Assembly: GCA_963565915.1 (NCBI GenBank)
Contig: OY751494.1
Location: forward strand, 1,240,001-1,304,000
Source: Entoloma clypeatum
Lineage: Eukaryota; Basidiomycota; Agaricomycetes; Agaricales; Entolomataceae
Reading direction: 5' to 3'
Length of the DNA stretch: 64,000 bases
Shown in pieces: positions 55,860-64,000 of the stretch (the first letter of the stretch is position 1; each line of letters starts with the position of its first letter). The position numbers and the translations under genes were made by a program. Below the pieces are notes generated by a model. That model saw nothing but the letters and a program-made list of their open reading frames with translations, had not been told where the DNA came from and ran no database searches.

Positions 55860-56650
55860 AGTTGCTAAATCTCGTTAGGTTCGCCCAGAGCGAAGAGAGC
55901 AACTACCAGACGAGTCAAGACGTCACGCTTCTTTGAAGACTTCACCAGTAACCCATTCAGCACGCCAGAAGCCCGACAGGAGGAGCTAAGTCCTCGAGAC
56001 AGTATTGATTTTACGCTTATCCAGCAGTACATCGAATCGGAGATCCGTCGCATCCTACAGCAGGTGCTTGACGAAGAACTAGACAACGACGAGCATCGCC
56101 CCCACGGCGAGATAGCAGAGAGCATCCATCTTGCTCGGCAACACCAGATCGCGCGTTACAACGCCCGACAGAACAAACTCGAAAGCTTTCGCGTTCAAAA
56201 AGGATCTCAGACAGGTCGGATCACAGAGATCAGAGAGTTTATCGGTGTCCAGACAACCGTTATCAGAAGATTGATTAGGACGCTCACATCGAGACGTCCC
56301 AGAGCCACATCATCACGTCTTACTCGAAGCAGCAGATCTACGCCCACTTCACCATTGAAGAACAACAGACCGAGTACAACCGCTGGGCACGAAACGAGAG
56401 ACTTGACCCCTTCTCGAGACCAACAGACGCGCAGGAACAGAGATTCCTTAGAGATTTACAGAGGAAATACTCTGAATGTTTTGCCACCGATTCCGCCGAC
56501 GAGTCCCCTGATGAATTTACTTTTGACTCCGCGCAGTCAGATATCGAACAGACGCCTAGAACAGGGACTCATTTTCAATCCTTACCTGTATCCCGAACCC
56601 CATCTTCATCCCAACAACCCGACTCCTCTTCTCCTCCGCAGACTCTAAAC
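55860..56650 (+). other. G1-4 leader ORF region
   Basis: The leader frame is open from about 55875 to 56648, as in G1-2, and gag starts at 56651 in the -1 frame. Confidence 0.5.
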
Positions 56651-56689
56651 ATGGCAGAAGCTCCGGCTGTACAAACAATGGATACATCC

Positions 56690-57114
56690 TGTTGAAGTTC
56701 CACCTGGGCGTTAGCCGCAGATGTACTGAGCAACCTGCTACAGTGGAAGTACTCTACATAACCGTTCTAGCCACTTACATGGTTTGGGAGGGGTGAGGCT
56801 GGTGAGAGCGGTTGAGGCTGGTAAGAGCGATGGAGCTGGTTAAGAGTCAAGAGACAACTTATTGATATTGACAGTTTCCTGGTCTTATATACCGTACTAC
56901 TGTTTGTACCAACCAAACAAGTATGTAATGAAGATATGTAAAGGTCACGTGATGTAATCTAATCTAATCTAATCTACGTGATGGGAACAGTTTCCTGGTC
57001 TTATATACCGTACTACTGTTTGTACCAACCAAACAAGTATGTAATGAAGATATGTAAAGGTCACGTGATGTAATCTAATCTAATCTAATCTACGTGATGG
57101 GAAAAGTTTCAACA
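56690..57114 (-). repeat. C1 3' LTR (425 bp) with 116-bp tandem duplication
   Basis: It equals the other LTR plus a second copy of the segment from ACAGTTTCCTGG to GTGATGGG (about 56870-56986 and 56987-57101). The duplicated part includes the TATA (GGTATATAAG on the minus strand) and the TAATC pentamers. Confidence 0.9.
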
Positions 57115-57188
57115 CCCCCCCATATTTAGTACATACTTCTAAATACATCTTACTTTTTCCCACATATATATAGGTACTTTTGTTTCGC

Positions 57189-60100
57189 CTAGTTCTTTAT
57201 CAGTCCGAAGTACGGGATAAACTTGGAAAAGAGGATTTTCCCCAGATTCTTAGTCAAAAGGTCTGCAGGGTTATTCACTCCTTCGATGAATTCGACCGTA
57301 ATAATTCCTTCGGAGACTTTTTCTCTGACGAAGTGGAATCGCACGTCAATGTGCTTGGATCGCTTCTCAGTCACAGGGTTGGATGCGATAAAGACGGAGC
57401 CGTTGTTATCTCCGTAGATCGGTACTGATCCGATCTGCATTCCAAGTTTGGCAAGCATGCTTCTCAGCCATGTTGCTGCGCGACTGCAATCTGATAGCGC
57501 CATATACTCTGCTTCTGTAGAAGAGAGGGTGATGGTCTTTTGCGCCGATGATACCCATGTTATTGCTCCAGACGCCAGTGATATGAAGAAGCCGGTGGTA
57601 GACCTCCTCGTGTTTTCATCTGACGCCCAGTCGGAGTCTGTGAATGCATAGATTCCTTTCCCTGAGTCGCCATCGTACATGATCGCGTAATTTTTCGTTG
57701 CCTTCAAATATCTGCAAATATCCCTAGCCACCTCTAAATGGCGTTTGGTGGGATTTGCGGAAAATTGGGACATTTTGATTACAGCAAAGCAGATGTCAGG
57801 CCTCGTTCCAATCATCAGATATAGGAGTGATCCGATGACGGATTGGTACTTAGATCGGAGTTCCGCATTGGGTTCATCTTCGGACGCCATGGGTTTGTAG
57901 CCCGTAGGGAGTGGGGTATGGGTGGCATTAGATTCGCTCATCCCCATGCGTGCCAGAATTTTCTCAAGGTAAGGTACTTGATCAATGAAGATCCTCTTCC
58001 CACGTTGCCTTATTTGGATTGAGAGAAATTCCTTTGGTTCCCCATCAGGCACTAGGTGACCTAGGTCCCTACATTCCCATGTTGTCATGAAGGCCTTCTT
58101 CTTTTCTAGCGTATATTCCCGGTTTGTGCCGAGAAAAGCAGAGTCGTCGACATAGATGACGGCAATTACAATTTCCCCATTGGTACTTTTGTGAATGAAT
58201 ACTCCCGCATCGGAGTGAAGCCGGACAAAGCCGAGCTTTTTCATGGAGGAATCAAGTTCCCTCCACCAGGCTAATGCGGCCTGCTTAAGTCCATATAGAG
58301 CTTTGAATAGTTGGTACACGAGGTGTTCTTTCCCTTTTACTATGTAGCCCTCAGGCTGTCGCATATAGATGACTTCACGGAGCGTTCCATAGAGGAAGGC
58401 TGATGAGACGTCCAATAGAGTCATGAACCACCCTTCAAGGGCTGTCAATGCCAGTATTAGCCGGACGGTTTCATATCTTACGACTGGTGAGAAGATCTGA
58501 TCAAAGTCGATCCCTTCTACCTGTGAGAAGCCTTTTGCGACGAGGCGCGCTTTCAGACGCCCGTCGGACTTTTCATTGTAAACCCATTTGTTCCTTAGAG
58601 CTTTCCTCCCTGCAGGCAGGGGTACTAGCTCCGTGATCACCCCGCGGCGTTTGAGCATGTCTAGCTCTTTACGTTCAGCCGCATACCAGTCTTCTCTATT
58701 TGGAAGAGGGTATATGTCTTTATGGGACATTTCAACGATGCCAACTTGGACTGATATTGCCTCCATCAGGAGGTCATTCATCCATGCCGTTTGACCGCCC
58801 AATCTCCGTCTTCGATCTAATTTTTCAAGATCAGACGCTGGAGTGTCTTCCCCATAGATGCTTCCTGGCATCTTCCGAACTCGTCGTTCCCTGATCAGTC
58901 GATCTGGTACTTGCTCGGGTTCCGGAGTGGGTACTCGCGGTTCGTCATCAGGCTCACTGGCAGGCAGTTCGTTGTCTGATTCAGGTTGATCCTGTTCAAT
59001 GGGAACTGGGATATGAGGTGTTTCGTTGTGACTATCGTCATCATTGCTGCCGGGAATGAGATCCTCAAACTCATCAGCCGGTTCTGGGTTTTCCATTTCT
59101 GGGTGGTTTTCTGGCAACGGGTCAATGTGGCATCTAGGGTACTTGCTTTCATCAAAGATAGCTTTCCCGCCCATGAAAATCGTGTTGGTCTCAGGATCCA
59201 TGAAGCGGTATCCTTTGACCCCTGGTTTCGATCCGAGATAAATCATCAATCGGGATCTTGATTCCAGGGAGTTCCTACGTTTCTCCTTTGGGATATATAC
59301 ATATGCCTGACATCCAAATACTCTGACACTAGACATGTCGGGGATCTCATTGGTCACCCTGAAGTAAGGGGTTTTCCATTCAAGACGCTGCATGGGGGTT
59401 CTGTTGTAGAGAAATGCTGCGTGTTCCAAACAGAATTCCCACCACATGGGCGGTAAGCACGCATCGAAGCGCAATGCCTGAGATTTTTCCCATAGTGTTC
59501 GATTGATCCTTTCTGCTCTACCATTCTGCTGGTGCTGATATGGGAGTGTGACATCGATCAGAATTCCATGATCGGCAAGTACATCCTTGTATTCGTCAAA
59601 TTCTCCACCTCCATCAACCCGCCACTTTTTAGGGGTAGCGGCAAATTGATTCTGGATCATCGCAAGGAATTGTTTCAGTGCCGTGATGGCGCCTGACTTC
59701 TTCCTAAGCAAGACGACCCAGACATGGGATGAAAAATCGTCCAAAAAGGTAAGGAAATATTTGTACTTGTGGTACGATGCCGTGGATATCTGCTTTAAAT
59801 CCGAATGGATCAAATCAAAGGGTTTGACAGCCCTTGTCATCGAGTTAGGATAAGATTGATTTGGCATTTTCCCTTTTAGACACCCCGTGCAGCTTTCCTG
59901 TGATTTCTCACGTACTAACGTTTTGGGTACTCCTTTGGTACTAGTGGGAATCTTATTGAGCGCCTGGTCATTTGGGTGGCCAAGGCGTTTATGCCAGGTT
60001 TCAACAGTGATTTCGCTAGAGATCGCGTGGATTTGGTCATAGCGTATTTCAGTGTCTAACCAATAAATGGTTTGTCCGATAAAATGAGGCGAAAACTGTA

Positions 60101-61916
60101 TTTTGTTCAGCCCTTTAGAGATATTAATTTCTCCGCGCATTCCATCAACTTTGTAACCATGGTTAAGGAAGACGCCTAGGGACAATAGACGTGTGTCCAT
60201 ATCCGGAATATAAAATACCGGTCGTAGGAGATGGGTTTTAGTTTCCCCATTCAGGGTATGCCGTACTGGAACGGCCCCAACTCCGAGAATTTCCAGTTTC
60301 TTTCCCTTTGCAGCTGTTTGGACAAATTGCTTAGCCTTGAGAGGCCTGTAATACGCGAAGTCTTTGAACTCATGGGTAAAGTGTAATGATGCGCCGGAAT
60401 CTAAGATCCACTGAGCGCGTTCTTTCTCTTTGCAGTGTGTGCAGGACGCAAAATGTTTGGTATATTTTTTGTACAGATCATCGCTAAAGAGATCTATACT
60501 ACCTGCATCGGTACTAGCTAATATATATTCAAACGTCTGTGCGTGATTATTAGCATTTCCCATTTGGTCAAGTTTGAGAGAAGAATGTGACGAACCGTCA
60601 AGTTCGATCAGCCCATCTTCGAATTGTTCCGGCCCCATCCGCTCGCTTTGATGGTCTATGTCCATCATTTTCAGTGATTCTTCTATCGACAGGGCTACGC
60701 GACGCTGTTTAGCCGGCCTTTCGTCGATGTCAGGAATGATGGTGTCTAGGATACGAAGATTCGATCCTGAGGGGCGAGCACCAATGCCGCGCGCGAGTTT
60801 GCGGACATGGTCGTTCTTTTTCCACACGGATGGTTTTCCAGAAGGAAGCCCGGTGTACTGTGACGGAGGGGGGTTCATACGCTGCAGGAGCGACTGCATA
60901 CTTGCGGAATTGGGCTGGGCGGTACTTGTTGTTTTCCCGCGACCAGTGACGGTTGTGAAGGACGGTGTCGGAAGAGGAGGGAAGTGGATGGCGGGAGCAA
61001 CGAACTCAACCGTTTCTTCCACATGGTCGGACGCGTTGTCCGCAGTGTTGGCGTTTTTCTTCTGATTGCGCCATCGTCCTTTTCCCTTCTTCTTTTCAGA
61101 AGCGGCACTATGGTCGGTCGAGTTAGGCTGCTCGTCAGCATCGTTCTGCGAGGTACTCGGCTTCTGTTGCCTTTCCCATTTGGGGTCCTGCCCCTTTCGC
61201 TTTGTCCCGGAAATTTTCCGGGCCTGCTCGTTGGACGTACGAGTGGACCCAATCGAATACTTGCGCCGGTACTCTGATATGATGCTTTCGGCGACGGCCT
61301 TGTAGGTGAAATCGTCGGCGTCATAGACCTGGAAGAGGGCGGTGGACAGTGACGACCAGGCGTCGGGAATTGCATTTGCCAGGATCATTGCCTGCATCAG
61401 ATCGGGGACGTCAAAGTTCGAATCGGCGAGCCGAGCGAAAAGAGACCCCAGGCGTTCGATTTCGGGGACGGGGTCGCGTCCAGAGAGCTTGTAGGTGGCA
61501 GCGGCCTTGAAGTCGCCGAAGATGACAGCCGGGGATACCTTGGAGTAGGCATCCTTTAATGACTTCCATGCATCTTTCGAGGAAGTGGCGTCCTTGATGT
61601 GGCGTCTGATCGCCTCAGAGACCTTCAGGCGTATCGCCCCAAGAGCTACGTCATCGTCCCTGATCCAGGCTTTTTCTTCCTTGCGGAAGCCGGGCTGGTC
61701 GACCGTGGTAGCCAGCACAGGGGGAGCAGCAGCAGTGGCCCCAGGGGTGGAGACTGTGGTGGTGAAGTCGGCGATGACAGGGCGGGGGATGTCGCCAGAA
61801 ACAAGGCGCCAGACTCCTTGATGGAGGAGGTAGGACTTCATTTTCTCGGCCCAGCTCCGGTAGTCGATGCCGTCAAAGGCAGTGATTGTGTCGAGGGCAG
61901 AACGAGAGGTAGACAT
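57189..61916 (-). CDS. gag-pol: C1 Gag-Pol polyprotein, 1575 aa, uninterrupted
   Basis: Residues about 1-300 are a UBN2-type Copia Gag (ERLGSLFARLADSNF; DLMQAMILANAIPDAWSSL) followed by a basic Lys-rich stretch (EKKKGKGRWRNQKK). No CCHC zinc knuckle is present; the only close Cys pair before protease is CTHC at 492-495. Protease: DSGASLHFT at 506. GAG-pre-integrase HHCC: WHKRLGHP at 641 and CTGC at 676. Integrase core: Asp706, Asp768 and Glu802 in the blocks DLIHSDLKQ, VDGGGEFDEY and QQNGRAERINRT. RT: KARLVAKGFSQ (1122), YVDD (1255-1258). RNase H: TDSDWASD (1426) to RSKHIDVRFHFVREK and NPADLLTKNLGK. The protein makes particles, copies the RNA and integrates cDNA. The ORF has no stop or shift, so the copy may be competent. 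Confidence 0.93.
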   Translation of the reverse strand: MSTSRSALDTITAFDGIDYRSWAEKMKSYLLHQGVWRLVSGDIPRPVIADFTTTVSTPGATAAAPPVLATTVDQPGFRKEEKAWIRDDDVALGAIRLKVSEAIRRHIKDATSSKDAWKSLKDAYSKVSPAVIFGDFKAAATYKLSGRDPVPEIERLGSLFARLADSNFDVPDLMQAMILANAIPDAWSSLSTALFQVYDADDFTYKAVAESIISEYRRKYSIGSTRTSNEQARKISGTKRKGQDPKWERQQKPSTSQNDADEQPNSTDHSAASEKKKGKGRWRNQKKNANTADNASDHVEETVEFVAPAIHFPPLPTPSFTTVTGRGKTTSTAQPNSASMQSLLQRMNPPPSQYTGLPSGKPSVWKKNDHVRKLARGIGARPSGSNLRILDTIIPDIDERPAKQRRVALSIEESLKMMDIDHQSERMGPEQFEDGLIELDGSSHSSLKLDQMGNANNHAQTFEYILASTDAGSIDLFSDDLYKKYTKHFASCTHCKEKERAQWILDSGASLHFTHEFKDFAYYRPLKAKQFVQTAAKGKKLEILGVGAVPVRHTLNGETKTHLLRPVFYIPDMDTRLLSLGVFLNHGYKVDGMRGEINISKGLNKIQFSPHFIGQTIYWLDTEIRYDQIHAISSEITVETWHKRLGHPNDQALNKIPTSTKGVPKTLVREKSQESCTGCLKGKMPNQSYPNSMTRAVKPFDLIHSDLKQISTASYHKYKYFLTFLDDFSSHVWVVLLRKKSGAITALKQFLAMIQNQFAATPKKWRVDGGGEFDEYKDVLADHGILIDVTLPYQHQQNGRAERINRTLWEKSQALRFDACLPPMWWEFCLEHAAFLYNRTPMQRLEWKTPYFRVTNEIPDMSSVRVFGCQAYVYIPKEKRRNSLESRSRLMIYLGSKPGVKGYRFMDPETNTIFMGGKAIFDESKYPRCHIDPLPENHPEMENPEPADEFEDLIPGSNDDDSHNETPHIPVPIEQDQPESDNELPASEPDDEPRVPTPEPEQVPDRLIRERRVRKMPGSIYGEDTPASDLEKLDRRRRLGGQTAWMNDLLMEAISVQVGIVEMSHKDIYPLPNREDWYAAERKELDMLKRRGVITELVPLPAGRKALRNKWVYNEKSDGRLKARLVAKGFSQVEGIDFDQIFSPVVRYETVRLILALTALEGWFMTLLDVSSAFLYGTLREVIYMRQPEGYIVKGKEHLVYQLFKALYGLKQAALAWWRELDSSMKKLGFVRLHSDAGVFIHKSTNGEIVIAVIYVDDSAFLGTNREYTLEKKKAFMTTWECRDLGHLVPDGEPKEFLSIQIRQRGKRIFIDQVPYLEKILARMGMSESNATHTPLPTGYKPMASEDEPNAELRSKYQSVIGSLLYLMIGTRPDICFAVIKMSQFSANPTKRHLEVARDICRYLKATKNYAIMYDGDSGKGIYAFTDSDWASDENTRRSTTGFFISLASGAITWVSSAQKTITLSSTEAEYMALSDCSRAATWLRSMLAKLGMQIGSVPIYGDNNGSVFIASNPVTEKRSKHIDVRFHFVREKVSEGIITVEFIEGVNNPADLLTKNLGKILFSKFIPYFGLIKN

Positions 61917-62265
61917 TGTGAATGAATCTAAAAAGGGTTCTCAATCAGTGATGTGTTATGAATATGATTCGAGAAAACAATTGAATGATTCCTTATGACA
62001 TATTCCCTTCAGGAATAGCGGTCATGGGAAAACCCTTTATATGTCAGAAACGTATAAGGTGCGATCAACGTTTCCACATGGAGTGTACTAGGTCAATCCC
62101 CTTAGGGACGTCTCATGACAGGTACTTGTCGTAATGACGTTCCCAGGTTCATATGTGAAGAAGTATGACTCAGAACCTAGATCTTTCGATCGGTTCCTTG
62201 CCAACCAGGGTAGAGTGGGCAGGTACTCGCTGTTGCCAGCGTTTCCCAAATCCCTCTGCTATCCG
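61917..62265 (-). other. C1 5' leader
   Basis: About 350 bp between primer site and the gag-pol ATG; no ORF. It shares the words TTGATCGCACC and AGGAATAGCGGT with the C1b leader. Confidence 0.6.
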
Positions 62266-62277
62266 GGGCCCATAACC
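62266..62277 (-). promoter_or_regulatory. C1 primer-binding site (half-tRNA-iMet type)
   Basis: The plus strand reads GGGCCCATAACC directly before the LTR. This is the sequence of eukaryotic initiator tRNA-Met from the anticodon stem into the anticodon loop (CAT is the anticodon), so the RNA would pair with a tRNA fragment ending in the loop, as known for Drosophila copia. Confidence 0.75.
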
Positions 62278-62586
62278 TGTTGAAGTTCCACCTGGGCGTT
62301 AGCCGCAGATGTACTGAGCAACCTGCTACAGTGGAAGTACTCTACATAACCGTTCTAGCCACTTACATGGTTTGGGAGGGGTGAGGCTGGTGAGAGCGGT
62401 TGAGGCTGGTAAGAGCGATGGAGCTGGTTAAGAGTCAAGAGACAACTTATTGATATTGACAGTTTCCTGGTCTTATATACCGTACTACTGTTTGTACCAA
62501 CCAAACAAGTATGTAATGAAGATATGTAAAGGTCACGTGATGTAATCTAATCTAATCTAATCTACGTGATGGGAAAAGTTTCAACA
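62278..62586 (-). repeat. C1 5' LTR (309 bp)
   Basis: Single-copy form of the LTR, TGTTGAAG...TTTCAACA on the plus strand, with one TATA (minus strand, about 62472-62481). Confidence 0.92.
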
Positions 62587-63419
62587 CATCCAAGATCATC
62601 AAGGATCCTGGGATGTTCAAGGACAGATACACCTTTGACGAGTGGTGGAAAGCCACCAAACTATACATCAGGTTCCAAAAGAGCCTCACAGATGATCAGA
62701 AGATTCTTGCAGTACTATCCCGCATGATGGAAGGGTCCGGCAGGCACTGGGCCAGTAACAAGTTAGACGCTCTTGCCGTTGACAACGAGAACATCACCTG
62801 GCTAGGTTTTTCCGATGATATCGCCACACGATTCTCCATTGCCAACAAGTTGGTCGCTGCCAAAGCGAGACTCGAAGTCCTGAAACAAGAGAAACGCACT
62901 GTTGATGAATTCTTGGATGAATTTGAAGAACTCTTGAAACTGTCAAACCTTGGCGAAGAAACTGGGAAATACATCCTAGAGAAAAACGTCAACCGCAGAA
63001 TCTCTGAACAAGTGGCTAGCGATGGCAAGACGTACACCGATTACGCAAAGGAGATCCGAAACAAGGGACAACAGATGGAAGGACACGCACTGGTCATCCG
63101 AGGTGGCGGCGACATGCGCACCAGATTGGGTACCACTTATGGTGGTCAGGACAAAGCCATGGAGATCGACAAAGCAGGAGTAGCCTGTTGCTACAACTGT
63201 CAATGCTTCGGTCATCTGGCTAAAGACTGTAGCGCTCCAAAGAAGAAAGATAGTTGCAAGTGTTTCAACTGTGACCAAGAAGGCCATATCGCGCGCAACT
63301 GCCGCAAGCCGAAGAAGAACTCCGGAAGGGTTAGGAAGGTGTCCGAAGAAGATGCCGAGAATGATGAAACCACAATCTTAGAAGCCGACGAGAAGGATTT
63401 TCCCGAAGGGTCTGATTAA

Positions 63420-64000
63420 ACGACGCTAAGTCGCGACCCTTATCTATTAAACGGACTTGCTTGCCCTGTATGACTGCAGAAATAGAACCTATGTCATCCC
63501 TGCCAAGTGAACCGCTGTGTTGACTAAGATTGTGAAGGGAGATAAACCTCCAAAAAGACGAGAGATCAGGCTGTTAGCTCAGCTCAAAACACGATGAGGA
63601 CCAAAGGTTATCCGACCTGAGGTTGACAGCGGATGTGAACGCACATGCATCCATCCCAGAATAGTACGCGAACAGAACCTCCCCACGCGAGGAATACTGC
63701 CCATAGCAATTCTAAATGTGGATGGATCACCAAATCGACAACAGAAAGCAAGCCAACTTGCCGAAGTCAAACTGGATTTGGGAGAACATCAGGAAACCAT
63801 GGAAGCAATGGTACTGGACATTGGAAGAACGGACATGCTCTTGGGACATGACTGGTTGGTACACCACAACCCCACAATCAATTGGACAACCGGTGCGGTA
63901 ACATTTAACCGGTGCCCAACAACATGTCGAACCAAACACTCGGATTTCAGGGTTAACCTTGATGGTCGCAAACACCGGGTTCGCATGGTTGAGCTGCGCG
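63420..64000 (+). pseudogene. pol: G1-4 pol, start only
   Basis: Protease region up to LDGRKHRVRMVELR, then the window ends. TGA at 63508-63510 and 63595-63597, both shared with G1-3; the second is also in G1-2. Confidence 0.85.

Larger units (their letters stand above)
56690..62586 (-). mobile_element. Ty1/Copia element C1, complete and apparently intact, TSD CATCC
   Basis: LTRs 56690-57114 (3', 425 bp) and 62278-62586 (5', 309 bp) enclose a single 1575-codon gag-pol ORF on the minus strand. CATCC at 56685-56689 and 62587-62591 is a perfect TSD inside gag of G1-4. The primer site and a G-rich polypurine tract are in place. It is the youngest and best-preserved transposon in the window. Confidence 0.95.
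56651..63419 (+). pseudogene. gag: G1-4 gag split by Copia C1
   Basis: Codons 1-13 are at 56651-56689, the rest at 62592-63419 after C1 and one copy of the TSD CATCC. Without the insertion the ORF would again be 288 codons long with both zinc knuckles (the first preceded by Cys instead of Arg), so C1 is the only gag-breaking lesion. Confidence 0.88.
55472..64000 (+). mobile_element. Ty3/gypsy chromovirus G1-4, interrupted by Copia C1 and by the window end
   Basis: 5' LTR 55472-55859 (type B U3), primer site TTGCTAAATCT just after it, leader, and the first 13 codons of gag to 56689. Copia C1 then intervenes, and gag continues from 62592 into pol, which runs off the window. Left flank CAATT; the right end is not visible. 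Confidence 0.92.

Noticed and set aside
55865..56125. 86-aa ORF antisense to the G1 leader (also at 10658, 19111 and 44783)
   Set aside because: Present in each G1 leader only because the opposite strand is conserved; no promoter, and the sense frame is the better candidate.

Overview
The window looks like a transposon-dense region of a filamentous basidiomycete, most likely an Agaricomycete mushroom. The basis is short introns of about 45-57 nt (GTATGT/GTGAGT...AG), chromodomain-bearing Ty3/gypsy elements (chromoviruses), a basidiomycete-type pogo transposase, and a multi-exon gene family that I recognise as expanded in mushroom genomes. I see no bacterial, plasmid or CRISPR features.

Layout. 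0-13 kb: a small inverted-repeat DNA element (528-847), then a pogo/Tigger-like transposase pseudogene split in two (2941-3960 and 11622-12836) by an unidentified insertion, which itself holds a complete chromovirus (G1-1, 4896-11294, minus strand, target-site duplication AAATC). 13-15 kb: a 20-bp minisatellite and non-coding DNA. 15-34 kb: a divergent gene pair. H1 (minus, 15150-26041, pseudogene) is split in an exon by chromovirus G1-2 (18717-25332, TSD AATAT). H2 (plus, seven exons, 26215-33588, 332 codons, still open) carries a second chromovirus family, G2 (27041-33094, TSD CTTAC), inside intron 4. 34-38 kb: a long inverted repeat with 143-bp loop, one arm split by a 765-bp solo LTR (TSD GGATG), then a 1.3-kb inverted-repeat element that holds a second 20-bp minisatellite. 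38-41 kb: old repeats and one intact small host gene for a secreted cysteine-rich protein (40747-41108). 41-64 kb: a nest of a Copia 3' end (C2), a truncated chromovirus (G3), G1-3 (44377-51003), a Copia fragment with a tandemly duplicated gag (C1b), and G1-4 (55472 to the window end). G1-4 is interrupted in gag by a complete Copia element (C1, 56690-62586, TSD CATCC) whose 1575-aa Gag-Pol is uninterrupted.

How it works together. The G1 elements have LTR - leader ORF - gag - protease/RT/RNase H/integrase/chromodomain - a small extra ORF (ORF3) - LTR. Both G1 and G2 carry the signature of Tf1-type self-priming: the sequence just 3' of the 5' LTR is complementary to the predicted 5' end of the transcript inside the LTR. 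C1 instead has a primer site complementary to an internal part of initiator tRNA-Met, as in Drosophila copia. Nearly all gypsy copies are dead. Many of their stops are CGA-to-TGA changes, which fits deamination of methylated CpG. H2, the cysteine-rich protein and C1 are the only long genes that still read through.

Most interesting: ORF3, conserved as protein between G1 copies; exchange of unrelated upstream U3 blocks between otherwise near-identical G1 LTRs; the long inverted repeat; an inverted-repeat DNA element with 7-bp TSDs; and the H1/H2 divergent pair.
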